In this document: positions 11,589 to 20,845 of the stretch, piece by piece | Position numbering within the stretch: position 1 is the stretch's first letter | How the letters are laid out: the number at the start of each line of letters is the position of its first letter | Assembly: GCA_003140215.1 (NCBI GenBank) | Contig: PLJL01000001.1 | Span: 124,001-188,000, forward strand | Source of the DNA: Vulcanimicrobiota bacterium | Lineage (GTDB): Bacteria; Vulcanimicrobiota; Vulcanimicrobiia; Vulcanimicrobiales; Vulcanimicrobiaceae | Length of the DNA: 64,000 nucleotides | Reading direction: 5' to 3' | Program-made: the position numbers and the translations under genes | Notes under the pieces: model-generated | Database searches by the model: none | The model's input: the letters and a program-made list of their open reading frames with translations, nothing else | What the model was told of the DNA's origin: nothing

Positions 11589-12515
11589 CTACGGCATATT
11601 CGGGTCGAGCGCGTCGCGCAGACCATCGCCTAAATAGTTGATCGAGAGCACGGTGACGAGGATGCACAGGCCGGGGAAGATCGCGACCCACGGACCTTGG
11701 GTCATGTTCGACTGCGCGTTGGCGAGCATGTTGCCCCACGACGCGGTCGGCGGCTGAATCCCGAAGCCCAGAAACGACAGCGTCGATTCGAGGATGATGA
11801 CGTTGGCGACTTCGAGCGTCGCCTGCACGATGATCGGCGCCATCGCGTTGGGCAGCAGGTGCCGGAAGATGATGCGCCCGTCACGGTTCCCCAGCGCCTT
11901 GGCGGCCTCGGCGAACTCGCGCTCGCGCAGCGAGAGGAACGACGCACGCACGAGCCGGGCGACCGCCGGCCACGACAAGCCGCCGATGATCAGCACGATC
12001 ACGGCGAAGTTGAGCGACGCCCGGGTCGACGTGCCCGCGACGATCGCGGTGATCACCAGCAGCAGCGGCAGCAGCGGGATCGAGAGCACCACATCGGTGA
12101 CCCGCATGATGACGAAGTCGACCCAGCCGCCGTAATATCCGGAGATCGCGCCGAGGAACGTCCCGATCGAGATCTCCATGATCACCGCGAACAGCGCGAC
12201 GGTGAGCGAGATGCGCGCGCCGAACATCAACCGCGCCAAGAGGTCGCGTCCGTTCTCGTCGGTCCCCAGGATGTGCCCGCCGATCCCGGGCGCGACCGGA
12301 TAGCCGTTCCAGTGGACCTGATCGATGAAGTCCGGGTTGGCCGGCGTGATGAAGTTGGCCAGGATCGCGATCAGCGCCATGATCGAGATGATGACGAGCC
12401 CGATCAGCGCGACCTTGTGGCGGCGGAAGCGGCGCCAGACGGTGTTGCGTGTCGGCGCCATCTCTTCGACGTACGGGATGCCGGCGGGCGGGACGAGCGG
12501 GAGTGTCGCTGCCAT
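11589..12515 (-). CDS. Dipeptide/oligopeptide ABC transporter permease, DppC-like
   Basis: 308 residues. The short N-terminal cytoplasmic tail (TVWRRFRRHKVALIGLVIIS), the LGTDENGRDLLARLMFGARI block and the EAA loop (REFAEAAKALGNRDGRIIFRHLLPN) identify an OppC/DppC-type inner-membrane permease. It would pair with the DppB-like protein encoded four bases upstream. No ATPase or binding-protein gene adjoins the pair. The nearest binding proteins are with the second system at 16.8-22.4 kb, and a beta-keto acid cleavage enzyme gene lies upstream. The ligand is unknown. Confidence 0.9.
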   Translation of the reverse strand: MAATLPLVPPAGIPYVEEMAPTRNTVWRRFRRHKVALIGLVIISIMALIAILANFITPANPDFIDQVHWNGYPVAPGIGGHILGTDENGRDLLARLMFGARISLTVALFAVIMEISIGTFLGAISGYYGGWVDFVIMRVTDVVLSIPLLPLLLVITAIVAGTSTRASLNFAVIVLIIGGLSWPAVARLVRASFLSLREREFAEAAKALGNRDGRIIFRHLLPNAMAPIIVQATLEVANVIILESTLSFLGFGIQPPTASWGNMLANAQSNMTQGPWVAIFPGLCILVTVLSINYLGDGLRDALDPNMP

Positions 12516-12519
12516 GCGC

Positions 12520-13491
12520 TCAGGTGTACTTCACGCGCGGATCGAGCCACGCGTAGCAGATGTCAGCCAACAAGTTACAGAACACCACCAGGAACGAGAC
12601 CATGACGAGATAGCCCATGAGCACAGCGAAGTCGAACTGCCCCAGCGCGTTGATGAAGAGCCGGCCCATCCCCGGCCAGGCAAAGATCGTCTCGGTGATC
12701 ACGGCGCCCGCAAACAGGCCGGGCAGGGTCAAGGCGATGACCGTCACGAGCGGGATCAGCGCGTTTTTGAGCCCGTGCTTGAGGATGACGGCGCGCTGCG
12801 AGACGCCCTTCGCGGCGGCGGTGCGCATGTAGTCGGTGCGGATCACCTCGAGCATCGAGCTGCGCATGAAGCGGCTGTACTGCGCGATGAACGCCAGCGA
12901 GAGCACGATCGTCGGCATGATGAGATGCTGAATGCGATCGCCCAGGTCGAAGTTGTCCTGCGTCGCTATCCCCGCCGACGGCAGCGCGAGGTGGTACCCG
13001 AACGCGGTGATCCCGACCACCGAGAACGCCAGCTGCAGCATCAGCGCGAACCAGAAGACCGGCATCGACTGGCCGAAGAACGCGAACGTCGTGATGAGGT
13101 AGTCCAGCCACGAATATTGCCGTATCGCGCTGACGATCCCGAACAGGACGCCCATCCCGATCGACAGGGTGAAGGCCGAGCCCATGAGCTCCAGCGTCGC
13201 CGGAAGCCGCTCGACGATCGCCTGGGTGACCGGCTCGGAGTTGGACATCGACCACCCGAAGTCGCCCTGAACGACCCGCCAGAGCCACTTGAAGTACTGC
13301 ACGTACTTCGGCTGATCGAGCCCGAGATTGTGACTGAGCCGGTCGATGTCGGCTTGCGTGATGTGCGGGTTCTGCAAGTACGGGGTGAGCGGTCCACCCG
13401 GCGCCGCCTGGAGGATCGAGAAGATCACGACCGAGACGAGCAGCAGGAGCGGGATGTTCTGCAGCGACCGGCGGACGACGTAGGTGAGCAG
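12520..13491 (-). CDS. Dipeptide/oligopeptide ABC transporter permease, DppB-like, probable CTG start
   Basis: About 323 residues with the DppB pattern: an N-terminal membrane helix, the periplasmic loop with QAAPGGPLTPYLQN, and the EAA loop DYMRTAAAKGVSQRAVILKH. The expected first helix (LLTYVVRRSLQNIPLLLLVS) lies upstream of the first GTG (13428). The only well-placed start is the CTG at 13491, eight bases after GGGAGG. It heads a two-gene permease operon with the DppC-like gene (four bases apart). The start is inferred from the ribosome-binding site and family topology. Confidence 0.85.
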   Translation of the reverse strand: MLTYVVRRSLQNIPLLLLVSVVIFSILQAAPGGPLTPYLQNPHITQADIDRLSHNLGLDQPKYVQYFKWLWRVVQGDFGWSMSNSEPVTQAIVERLPATLELMGSAFTLSIGMGVLFGIVSAIRQYSWLDYLITTFAFFGQSMPVFWFALMLQLAFSVVGITAFGYHLALPSAGIATQDNFDLGDRIQHLIMPTIVLSLAFIAQYSRFMRSSMLEVIRTDYMRTAAAKGVSQRAVILKHGLKNALIPLVTVIALTLPGLFAGAVITETIFAWPGMGRLFINALGQFDFAVLMGYLVMVSFLVVFCNLLADICYAWLDPRVKYT

Positions 13492-13584
13492 CGGTGCGAC
13501 CTCCCAGCAACGAACCGACGCGATTTCCGGCCGGGCCGCCTTTTCCCCTCGGCAAACCCTAGGAGCAACCCCGCAGCTCGATGT

Positions 13585-14406
13585 CTAGACGGCGGCCGTT
13601 CGCAGCTTGAGGATGCGCCGCGCCTCGTCGGGAGTCGCGACCGGACGGCCCAGCTCCGCCGCGATCCGCGCGACGCGGGCGACGAGCTCGTCGTTGCGCG
13701 CCAGCCGGCCTTTCTCGTAGTAGAGGTTGTCCTCGAGGCCGACCCGGACGTGACCGCCCATCGCGATCGCCACCATCGCGAGCGGCAGCTGCATGCGCCC
13801 GATCCCCGCAACCGACCAGGTGCAGCCGGCGGGGAGCGCGCGCACGCAGTCGACGAGGTGCTCCACCGAGGCCTCGAGCCCGCCCGGGACCCCGAGCACG
13901 AAGTCGACGTGGGCCGGAAGCTCGATCGCGCCCTCTTTGGCCAGCAGCTTCGCGTTGGAGAGGTGGCCGAGATCGAAGATCTCCAACTCGACGGCGACGT
14001 CGTTCGCGCGCATCGCCGCGGCGATCCCGCGCATGATCGGAAAGCTGTTCTCGAAGATGTCGTCGCCGAAGTTCACCGTGCCGCAGGTGAGCGTCGCCAT
14101 CTCGGGCCGCAGCGCCAACGGTCCGGCGCGCTGGTGCGGCGTCATCCCGATCGCGCCGCCGGTCGAGAACTGCACGATGAGGTCGCTCGCGGCGCGGATG
14201 GCGTCGTACGCCTGGCGGAAGCGCTCGACGGCGTGCGTGTTGGTCCCGTCGTCGTTGCGGCAGTGGACGTGCACGATGCTTGCGCCCGCGGCACGGCAGG
14301 CGCGCGCCGTCTCCCCGAGCTGCGCCGGCGTGACGGGCAGGTGCGGCGTCTGCTCGGGCATGACTTCGGCGCCGACCGGCGCGACGGTGATGATCAGCGG
14401 GTCCAC
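13585..14406 (-). CDS. Beta-keto acid cleavage enzyme (BKACE/DUF849 family)
   Basis: 273 residues. The family condenses a beta-keto acid with acetyl-CoA to give a CoA ester and acetoacetate, as in 3-keto-5-aminohexanoate cleavage during lysine fermentation. The zinc-binding HxH is His46/His48 in IVHVHCRND. The LEDNLYYEKGRLARND segment near the C-terminus is also typical. Which keto acid is used is not predictable; lysine degradation is one option, since KamB/KamC-like genes lie 10 kb away, but no aminomutase or diaminohexanoate dehydrogenase is in the window. It sits upstream of a dipeptide-type permease pair. Confidence 0.85.
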   Translation of the reverse strand: MDPLIITVAPVGAEVMPEQTPHLPVTPAQLGETARACRAAGASIVHVHCRNDDGTNTHAVERFRQAYDAIRAASDLIVQFSTGGAIGMTPHQRAGPLALRPEMATLTCGTVNFGDDIFENSFPIMRGIAAAMRANDVAVELEIFDLGHLSNAKLLAKEGAIELPAHVDFVLGVPGGLEASVEHLVDCVRALPAGCTWSVAGIGRMQLPLAMVAIAMGGHVRVGLEDNLYYEKGRLARNDELVARVARIAAELGRPVATPDEARRILKLRTAAV

Positions 14407-14455
14407 GACCGGGACGGTTCGCCGGGCAAAACGCGCGTCCCGCGCTTCCCATCCG

Positions 14456-16750
14456 TCAACCCTGACAGAAGAAGTCGGGAACCTCCTCCAAGCGTCGGAT
14501 GAACTCCATCTCGTTGACGTGGATCCGTATCTGCTCGGAAGGCGCCAAACTCGATCGTTGAAAAATCGACCTTCCTGCGATCGAACTCATGCGCACAATG
14601 GCGTCCAGCGACCGCGCCGCGTAGCGATATTTCTCCACGGTCAAGAAAGCGTACACGAGCCCTGGATCGATGTTTATCTCCTCCACCAAGGCGTCATCGT
14701 GCGCGACGACCTGGAACAGATGGGCGCCCGAGTTCTTCAGTTGCGCGCTCAGCAACAGAGCACGGCGCAGAGCGATCGACGCGTCGATGTCCTCGATGCT
14801 GTAATTTGCCGGATGGTCCAGGCTCAAGACATCAACGTGCCCTTTGAGCCTGCTGAGGAAATCGGGTGCCTTTGCATCGGCTCCGAGCTTCGAGAGTGCT
14901 TGTTTCTCGAACTCGGCCATCGAGGAATTCGTGCCCCCCGCGAATACGAAGATCGCCGGACCGACCGTGTGGGTAACGGGGCCCTCCTGAAATGTGCCGT
15001 CCTGCATTGGGGCCAGAAAATAGCGGAGCCAGCCGAGCCTTGCGTTCAGATTCGAATCGAACTCGTCCCAGAACACGACCGGCATCGCGCCTGCGACGCC
15101 TACGTCTCGAACTTGATGGAGCGCATCGTTAATCGCCTGTGCAGAGGAAAATTGTGACAGATTGAAGGTCAAGAGTCGGAGCGGTTGATCCTTCGCGACG
15201 TGATTCGCGACCTCGGTCACGCCGAAAGACTTGCCGGAGCCGGGCGCGCCGAAAACCGCGATGGAGAGCGGTTGACGCGTTTGCATCTCATTCTTCGGCA
15301 TTCGGACGTCGAGGTAATTCTTGAAAAGCGATGCTATGATACTGTACGACTCGATCTCGGTTCGATCGGTCAGCACCAGCTCGCCGAACTTTCTGAGGGG
15401 ATAGTCTGTCGTCGGCCCCACATCGGCGACGCCCTTCAATACGATGCGTTTCGCGTGCAGTAAGATCTCTTTGTAATCGGCGAGCGCTTCTCGCAAGATC
15501 TTCCACTTGAGCCTGTCCGTCTTCGCCGGTCTGCCGTCCAACTTCTGCGGGATCGCGCAACTTGCGTATCTGATCGCCGTCGGATGCAGAAGCTCGGCGC
15601 CCTGATCGAACGACTTGACGATCGTATCCGCGATACTGTCGAGCGGAAAGTGCAGAGTCGGGACGGACACGTGGTCCCTGATCCTCTCTTTTCCCTCATG
15701 CGACGTGTTGGCGAACCCTTCCCGATGAAGCCTCAGCTGTGCCCGGAGCGCGGGGACAATCGCCTTACCGAGGACGACAGGATCTCCACAATCGGCATTC
15801 CCGGCGTCAAGCATCCGAAGCAATTGCAAGAAGACAGCCGTCGTCAAACAGCGTGTATATCCGAACATCGACCCGGGGTACTTCTCGGCCCAGGTCTCGC
15901 GGAGTTGGTGCGGATCGTAGTAGAGGTGGCCTTTGTAGTCACGACGCGTACGCGCATAGACGGCTGCTCCGGCGCCGTAGAACGACACGACGACGTACGA
16001 ACAGTCCCCGTACTCTGTCGGCCAGAGCCGGCGCAGTCCCATATCGAGATCCTCGATCGTGCGCTCCCACGTGAGGCCCCTGCTTATTCGCATCCGCCCG
16101 ACGCGCAGATCGTCCGCACTGACGATGAGGACTATCCTGTTACCGAAATTTGCCTTGACGTGAGCCCACAACGGGGATGGAGCGCCGCCCTCGGGTTTCG
16201 GTTTCCACCGCACGACTGCCCACGCGTCGTTGCGCGGAGTGAGAAGCGAAGGGGGCCAGGCCTCACGCTTTCCGCCGAAGCCGTAGGACGCGTCCTGCAC
16301 GACCACGACATCGCCGCGAACCCCGTCGTCCCCATCCGCGTCCTCGACCAGTTTTCCGAGAAGCTCGTCGGGTTGGCGATCACTACCGACTCGGCGATAA
16401 ACACGCCAGACGATGGCCTTCCCGCTTTGCGATTTCGCTTCGTCGTCTTCAAGCTCGTACGGCGTACAGAGCATGTACGTGTGCCAATACGGCGGAGACC
16501 CTGGCAGAGTCGCGATCGAATCCATGTTCGGCCTCACGACGTACGCGTCGGCGCCACTGAGCTCGATCGTCTTTTCAATCAAACGCCCAAGTGCCGACGC
16601 GCATCCCTCTTCCGCAGTGCACTGCATGTAATGTCCCGTTTCCGGGCGCGTGCCGGTCGCGAGCAAGACCGTGCTCTGCGCAAAACGCCATTCGATCAGA
16701 ATGTCGCCCGCCACGACGATCTTACGCCTTGCACCCGTCACGTTTTGCAC
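14456..16750 (-). CDS. Orphan protein with PfkB-like N-terminal region and C-terminal AAA+ ATPase
   Basis: 764 residues from a GTG just after an in-frame stop. The C-terminal part is an AAA+ ATPase: Walker A GAPGSGKS (501-508), Walker B VVFWDEFD (558-565), sensor-1 Asn in FAGGTNSS (603-610) and a likely arginine finger in DFLSRLKG (630-637). The N-terminal 260 residues hold VVAGDILIEWRFA, VVVQDASYGFGG, ADDLRVGRMRISRGLTWERT and YVVVSFYGAGAAVYAR. From memory this resembles the ribokinase-like region of bacterial RyR-domain proteins, an unverified recall. Base use is visibly less GC-rich than its neighbours, and the gene splits two transporter loci, so acquisition by transfer is likely. Function unknown; signalling or defence is speculation. 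Confidence 0.75.
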   Translation of the reverse strand: MQNVTGARRKIVVAGDILIEWRFAQSTVLLATGTRPETGHYMQCTAEEGCASALGRLIEKTIELSGADAYVVRPNMDSIATLPGSPPYWHTYMLCTPYELEDDEAKSQSGKAIVWRVYRRVGSDRQPDELLGKLVEDADGDDGVRGDVVVVQDASYGFGGKREAWPPSLLTPRNDAWAVVRWKPKPEGGAPSPLWAHVKANFGNRIVLIVSADDLRVGRMRISRGLTWERTIEDLDMGLRRLWPTEYGDCSYVVVSFYGAGAAVYARTRRDYKGHLYYDPHQLRETWAEKYPGSMFGYTRCLTTAVFLQLLRMLDAGNADCGDPVVLGKAIVPALRAQLRLHREGFANTSHEGKERIRDHVSVPTLHFPLDSIADTIVKSFDQGAELLHPTAIRYASCAIPQKLDGRPAKTDRLKWKILREALADYKEILLHAKRIVLKGVADVGPTTDYPLRKFGELVLTDRTEIESYSIIASLFKNYLDVRMPKNEMQTRQPLSIAVFGAPGSGKSFGVTEVANHVAKDQPLRLLTFNLSQFSSAQAINDALHQVRDVGVAGAMPVVFWDEFDSNLNARLGWLRYFLAPMQDGTFQEGPVTHTVGPAIFVFAGGTNSSMAEFEKQALSKLGADAKAPDFLSRLKGHVDVLSLDHPANYSIEDIDASIALRRALLLSAQLKNSGAHLFQVVAHDDALVEEINIDPGLVYAFLTVEKYRYAARSLDAIVRMSSIAGRSIFQRSSLAPSEQIRIHVNEMEFIRRLEEVPDFFCQG

Positions 16751-16813
16751 CCCGACTCAGGCAACCGGAAGGAGACTCGCCTCTCCTTTACGAGCTTATG
16801 CTCATGCCACCTC

Positions 16814-17719
16814 TTACGCGCGCATCTCGGGGTCGAGCGCGTCGCGCAGGCCGTCGCCGAGCAGGTTCACGCCCATCACGGCGATCATGATCGCCAGCCC
16901 CGGGAAGAGCGCCGTCCACCAGGCGGTGTCGAGATATTGCCGCCCGTCGGCGAGCATTCCGCCCCATGAGGGCGTCGTCGGCGGAACACCCAAACCCAGA
17001 AACGACAGCGACGACTCGAGCACGATCGCGCGCGCGATCTCGAAGGTGCCCAGCACGATCGCTGCGCTCGCCACGTTGGGCAAGAGGTGGCGCGCCACGA
17101 CGCGCCCCGGTGCGGCTCCCGCGGCTTCTGCGGCGACGATGAACTCGCGCTCGCGCAGGCTCATCGTCTCGGCCCGCACCACGCGCACGTACTGAACCCA
17201 CGAGGTCAGGCCGATTGCGGCGATCACCGTCCACAGGCCGGGCCCCACGACGGCGACGATCGCCACCGCCAGCAGCACCAGCGGAAAGGCCAGCTGCACG
17301 TCGGTGATGCGCGCGATCACCGCGTCGACGCGACCGCGACGGTAGCCGGCGACGAGCCCCGCGGTGACGCCGATCGTGCCGCCGATCGCGACCACGGAGA
17401 GGCCGACGATCGCCGAGACGCGCGAGCCCCAGATGATCCGCGCGAGCAGATCGCGGCCGAGGTTGTCGGTGCCCAGCGGGTGCTCGTGGACGCCGCCGGC
17501 GATCCAGGCCGGCGGCAGCAACGTTGCGGTCAGGTTCTGCGCGTTGGGGTCGACCCGCGCGATCAGCGGCGCGAACAGCGCGCACACCGCGACGACGACG
17601 ACGATCGCGGCGCCGATCAACGCCGCGGGATCGCGCCGCAAGCGCCGCAGCGAGGCGGTCCGCGACGTGACCGAGACGACGTCGTCGGGCACGCCCGCCG
17701 CGGCAACGGCGGCGGTCAT
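16814..17719 (-). CDS. Dipeptide/oligopeptide ABC transporter permease, DppC-like (second system)
   Basis: About 301 residues from the ATG at 17719, which overlaps the DppB-like stop by four bases. It shows LGTDNLGRDLLARIIWGSRV, the EAA loop (REREFIVAAEAAGAAPGRVV then ARHLLPN) and the ending LLGDGLRDALDPEMRA. It is an inner-membrane channel subunit for peptide-like substrates. With the DppB-like gene and the binding protein immediately upstream it forms a three-gene minus-strand operon lacking an ATPase gene, so ATPases must come from elsewhere. It is clearly related to, but not a copy of, the permease at 11.6 kb. Confidence 0.92.
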   Translation of the reverse strand: MTAAVAAAGVPDDVVSVTSRTASLRRLRRDPAALIGAAIVVVVAVCALFAPLIARVDPNAQNLTATLLPPAWIAGGVHEHPLGTDNLGRDLLARIIWGSRVSAIVGLSVVAIGGTIGVTAGLVAGYRRGRVDAVIARITDVQLAFPLVLLAVAIVAVVGPGLWTVIAAIGLTSWVQYVRVVRAETMSLREREFIVAAEAAGAAPGRVVARHLLPNVASAAIVLGTFEIARAIVLESSLSFLGLGVPPTTPSWGGMLADGRQYLDTAWWTALFPGLAIMIAVMGVNLLGDGLRDALDPEMRA

Positions 17720-18633
17720 GCGTACCGGATGCGCGGGTCGAGCACCGCGTAGAGCAGGTCGACCGCGAGGTTGAGCACCACGAAGATCGTCGCGGCCAGC
17801 AGCACTACCGCCTCCACGACCGGGAAGTCGCGCTCGAACACGGCCTGCACCGCGAGCCGTCCGACCCCCGGCCACGCGAACACCGTCTCGGTGATGATCG
17901 CGCCCGAGAGCAGCGTGCCGAGCTCGACGCCCAATTGCGTCACGATCGGCAGCCAGGCGTTGCGCAGCCCGTGACCGAGCGCGACCCGCGTCCCGGTGAG
18001 CCCCTTGGCGCGCGCCGTGCGCAGGTAGTCGGCCTCCAAAATCTCCAGCATCGAGGCACGTGTCAGGCGCATGATCTTCGCCGTCGAGAAGAATCCCAGC
18101 GTCGCCGCCGGCAGCACCAGGTTGCGCCAGTCGCCGATCCCGCTCGCCGGCACCCAGCCCAGCCGCACCGCGAAGAGCAGGATCAACATGAGGCCGATCC
18201 AGTACGTCGGCGCGCTCTGGCCGATGAGCGCAACGATGCGGGCGACGTAATCGATCCAGGTGCGCGGCCGCAACGCGGAGAGGACGCCCGCCGGAACCCC
18301 GATGAGTGCAACGATGAGAAACGCGGTGCCGGCAAGCTCGATCGTCGCCGGCAGGCGCTCGAGCGCAAGCGACATCGCCGGCTCTTGGTGGCGCAGCGAC
18401 AGGCCCAGATCGCCGTGGGCGGCCGAAACCGCGAACCAGCCGAACTGCACGATCAGCGGACGGTCGAACCCTTGCGCGTGCCGAAACGCATCGAGCTCGG
18501 CGCGGGTCGACTCGGGCGGCATCATCACGCTGGTCGGGTCACCGGTCAGGTGCAGAATGATGAAGACGACGGTCGCGACGCCGATCAGCGCCCACAGCGC
18601 GCCCAGCGCGCGCCGCGCGAGGTACGCGACCAT
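17716..18633 (-). CDS. Dipeptide/oligopeptide ABC transporter permease, DppB-like (second system)
   Basis: 305 residues, full length with six predicted membrane helices starting YLARRALGALWALIGVATVV. The periplasmic segment contains HLTGDPTSVMMPPE and the EAA loop ADYLRTARAKGLTGTRVALG. It partners the DppC-like subunit (four-base overlap) and follows the substrate-binding protein gene by ten bases. Peptides, or other ligands of cluster-C binding proteins such as nickel or glutathione, are possible; the gamma-glutamyltransferase nearby makes gamma-glutamyl peptides attractive. Confidence 0.92.
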   Translation of the reverse strand: MVAYLARRALGALWALIGVATVVFIILHLTGDPTSVMMPPESTRAELDAFRHAQGFDRPLIVQFGWFAVSAAHGDLGLSLRHQEPAMSLALERLPATIELAGTAFLIVALIGVPAGVLSALRPRTWIDYVARIVALIGQSAPTYWIGLMLILLFAVRLGWVPASGIGDWRNLVLPAATLGFFSTAKIMRLTRASMLEILEADYLRTARAKGLTGTRVALGHGLRNAWLPIVTQLGVELGTLLSGAIITETVFAWPGVGRLAVQAVFERDFPVVEAVVLLAATIFVVLNLAVDLLYAVLDPRIRYA

Positions 18634-18643
18634 CAGCCCGGCA

Positions 18644-20152
18644 CTACGTCAGCGACATCTCGTAGGCGCGAATGTTCTCGTCGCCGCGCGGCTGCCAGTG
18701 CAGCCGTTTCGAGGTGCCGTACAAATCCTCGTACTCGAACATCACGACCCAGGGCGCCTCTTCGTGGAGGATGGTCGCGATCTGCCGGTAGAGTGCCTTG
18801 CGCTTGACGACGTCGAGCTCGCCGCGCGCCGCATCGGTGAGCTTGTCGATCTCCGGGTTGCTGTAGCACGAGAGCGGCGCCGTGGTGGTGAACAGTGCCG
18901 TGATGACGCCGTCCGCGTCGGCCGACGGCTGGTTCCAGCCGAGCTCGTACATCGGCGTCAGCGCGCGGCGATTGAGCTGGTCGGAGTACGAAACCCACTC
19001 CTGCGCCCGCACCGTCGTTGCAATCCCGGCCGCCTGCAACTGCCCGGCGATCGCTTCGGCGATCTCGCGGTCGCGGTTATAGCGGCCAATCGGCGCGTTG
19101 AGGGTCAGCGCGAGGCCCTTGCCGTCGGGATAGCCGGCCTTGACGAGCAGGGCCTTGGCCTTGGCGAGGTCGTGCTTGTAGCCCGGCACCGACGCGTCGT
19201 AACCGAAGTAGTTCGGCGGGATCGGCGAGCTGATCTCGTAACCGCGTCCGCCGACCACGTTCTTGACGATCGCCGGCACGTCAACCGCGTAGTTGATCGC
19301 TTGGCGCACGAGCTTGTTCTGTTGCGGCCCCGGCTGCAGCGTGTTGAACGCGATGAACAGCTGGCGCAGGCTGCGCGTGCTCGCGAGCTTGGTGTTCTGT
19401 CCGCCGACGAGCTGAATCTGGTATTGCGGCGGGACGTTGGTGATCAGGTCGGTCGCCCCCGTGCGCAGCGCCGCGACGCGCGCGCCGGCTTCCGGGATCG
19501 GCTTGAACACGACGTGGTCGATTTTCGGGTGGCCGCCCCACCACTTGGGGTTCACGTCGAACGAGGTCTGGTCGTCGCGCTTCCATTCGTGCAGCACGTA
19601 GGGTCCGGTGCCGACCGGGTGCTCGGCGACGTACGCGTTGCCGCGCGCTTGAAAGTATTTCGCATCGACGATGAACAGCGGGTTCTGCAGCCCCGGCGGG
19701 ATCGCCAGCGGCGTCTTCGAGATGAAGTGCACGGTGTACGGATCGGGCGTCTCGACCCGATCGATGTCGCGCACGTACGGCGTTTGCTTGGAGTTGTTGG
19801 CCGGATTTTTGATCCAGTCGACCGTGAACTTCACGTCGGCGCTGGTAAAGGGGTCGCCGTTGGAGAACGTCACACCCCGGCGCAGCTTGTACTCCTCGGT
19901 CGTGGGATTGATGCGCTTCCACGAAACGGCGAGCTTGGGCTCGTAGTCGCCGGGCCGCGTACCGAAGTCCGCCAACCGCTCGTAGACGTGCTGCACGACG
20001 TTGAAGGTCGGCGTGATCGTCGTAGCGAGGGGGTTGAGCGTGTCGGCGTCGACGCCTTGCGAAATTGTGACCGTCGTGTCGGCCGCACGCACCGATCCGG
20101 CGGCGGCGAGCGCCAGGGCGGCACCCGCGACAAGGACGATCGCGCGTTTCAT
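18644..20152 (-). CDS. Extracellular solute-binding protein family 5
   Basis: About 502 residues; the start MKRAIVLVAGAALALAAAG gives a clean signal peptide cut after VRA, while an ATG four codons upstream is equally possible. Family 5 marks include DTLNPLATTITPTFNVVQHV, the KLRRGVTFSNGDPFTSADVKF block and SWKRINPTTEEY. It is a periplasmic receptor for the DppBC-like permease encoded immediately downstream. It is strikingly similar to the second binding protein at 20.8 kb on the opposite strand (shared FKLRRGVTFSNGDPFTSADVK-type and AEHPxGTGPYVL segments), suggesting duplication. Confidence 0.93.
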   Translation of the reverse strand: MKRAIVLVAGAALALAAAGSVRAADTTVTISQGVDADTLNPLATTITPTFNVVQHVYERLADFGTRPGDYEPKLAVSWKRINPTTEEYKLRRGVTFSNGDPFTSADVKFTVDWIKNPANNSKQTPYVRDIDRVETPDPYTVHFISKTPLAIPPGLQNPLFIVDAKYFQARGNAYVAEHPVGTGPYVLHEWKRDDQTSFDVNPKWWGGHPKIDHVVFKPIPEAGARVAALRTGATDLITNVPPQYQIQLVGGQNTKLASTRSLRQLFIAFNTLQPGPQQNKLVRQAINYAVDVPAIVKNVVGGRGYEISSPIPPNYFGYDASVPGYKHDLAKAKALLVKAGYPDGKGLALTLNAPIGRYNRDREIAEAIAGQLQAAGIATTVRAQEWVSYSDQLNRRALTPMYELGWNQPSADADGVITALFTTTAPLSCYSNPEIDKLTDAARGELDVVKRKALYRQIATILHEEAPWVVMFEYEDLYGTSKRLHWQPRGDENIRAYEMSLT

Positions 20153-20188
20153 TTGCTCGCGCATACGGCCGTGGCGGGCGCAGCCCCT

Positions 20189-20761
20189 TCAGCCGTGCGT
20201 TACGACCTCGGCCCGGTCGCCGCCGAGCACGAGCTGCGGCCGTTGCGAGAAGGCATACTCGCCGGCGGGCTGCCGATCGAACACCCACACCAGGTCGAAG
20301 CGGTCGTCGGGCCACGCCTGCGGCGCCGTCGTGTCATTGCCGAGGATGGCGTTCGCGATCTTGGGGATGCGATTGTGCTCCCAGGAGACCAAGACGACAC
20401 CGCGCCGCCCGCGCAACTCGGCGACCAACGCGTCCTCCTCGTCGAGCCCGTAGCGCGCGTCGATCTCCACACCAAGCCGCTCGGCCAACGGCATGACGGT
20501 TTGGTGCGGACGGCCGTGATCGCCGTCGTCGCCCTTGAGCGGCGGCGCAAAGATCGCGTCCGGTACGAGTATCGCCGCGTCTGCGGGGAGGCGAAAGAAG
20601 TGCGCTAGCGCGCCCGCGCGCTGCCAGCCCCGCACCACCAACGAATGATGGTCCTCGCGGCCGTCATCCTTGATCCCGGCGGGCGGGCCGGACGGCGGCG
20701 GCTTCTCCCCGTGGCGGATCAGCAGGATCTGTCGGGGCGGTGCCCCGGCGCTCGATTCCAA
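20189..20761 (-). CDS. Histidine phosphatase (phosphoglycerate-mutase-like) family protein
   Basis: 190 residues from a TTG with GGAGAGG upstream. The catalytic loop LIRHGEK near residue 15 carries the phospho-accepting His; later VVLVSWEHNRIP supplies the second His characteristic of the branch. Histidine phosphatases dephosphorylate small molecules or proteins, and this short divergent member cannot be assigned a substrate. It is divergent from the second binding protein and lies 36 bases upstream of the first, so it may be the first gene of the minus-strand transporter operon. Confidence 0.75.
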   Translation of the reverse strand: MESSAGAPPRQILLIRHGEKPPPSGPPAGIKDDGREDHHSLVVRGWQRAGALAHFFRLPADAAILVPDAIFAPPLKGDDGDHGRPHQTVMPLAERLGVEIDARYGLDEEDALVAELRGRRGVVLVSWEHNRIPKIANAILGNDTTAPQAWPDDRFDLVWVFDRQPAGEYAFSQRPQLVLGGDRAEVVTHG

Positions 20762-20845
20762 TGGACCTCTCCTCGTTCGGCATGGCCCCCTTCGGCACGG
20801 GGAGAACGATCCGTTCCCCCGTCACCCGCGCAAGGACCCTCCGGC

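Noticed and set aside
12325-14502. Very long open frame on the plus strand (over 700 codons)
   Set aside because: It runs antisense to the DppB-like and BKACE genes and its translation is Arg/Asp/His-rich without domains, a typical mirror frame of GC-rich coding DNA. The same holds for the long plus-strand frame at 18260-20608.
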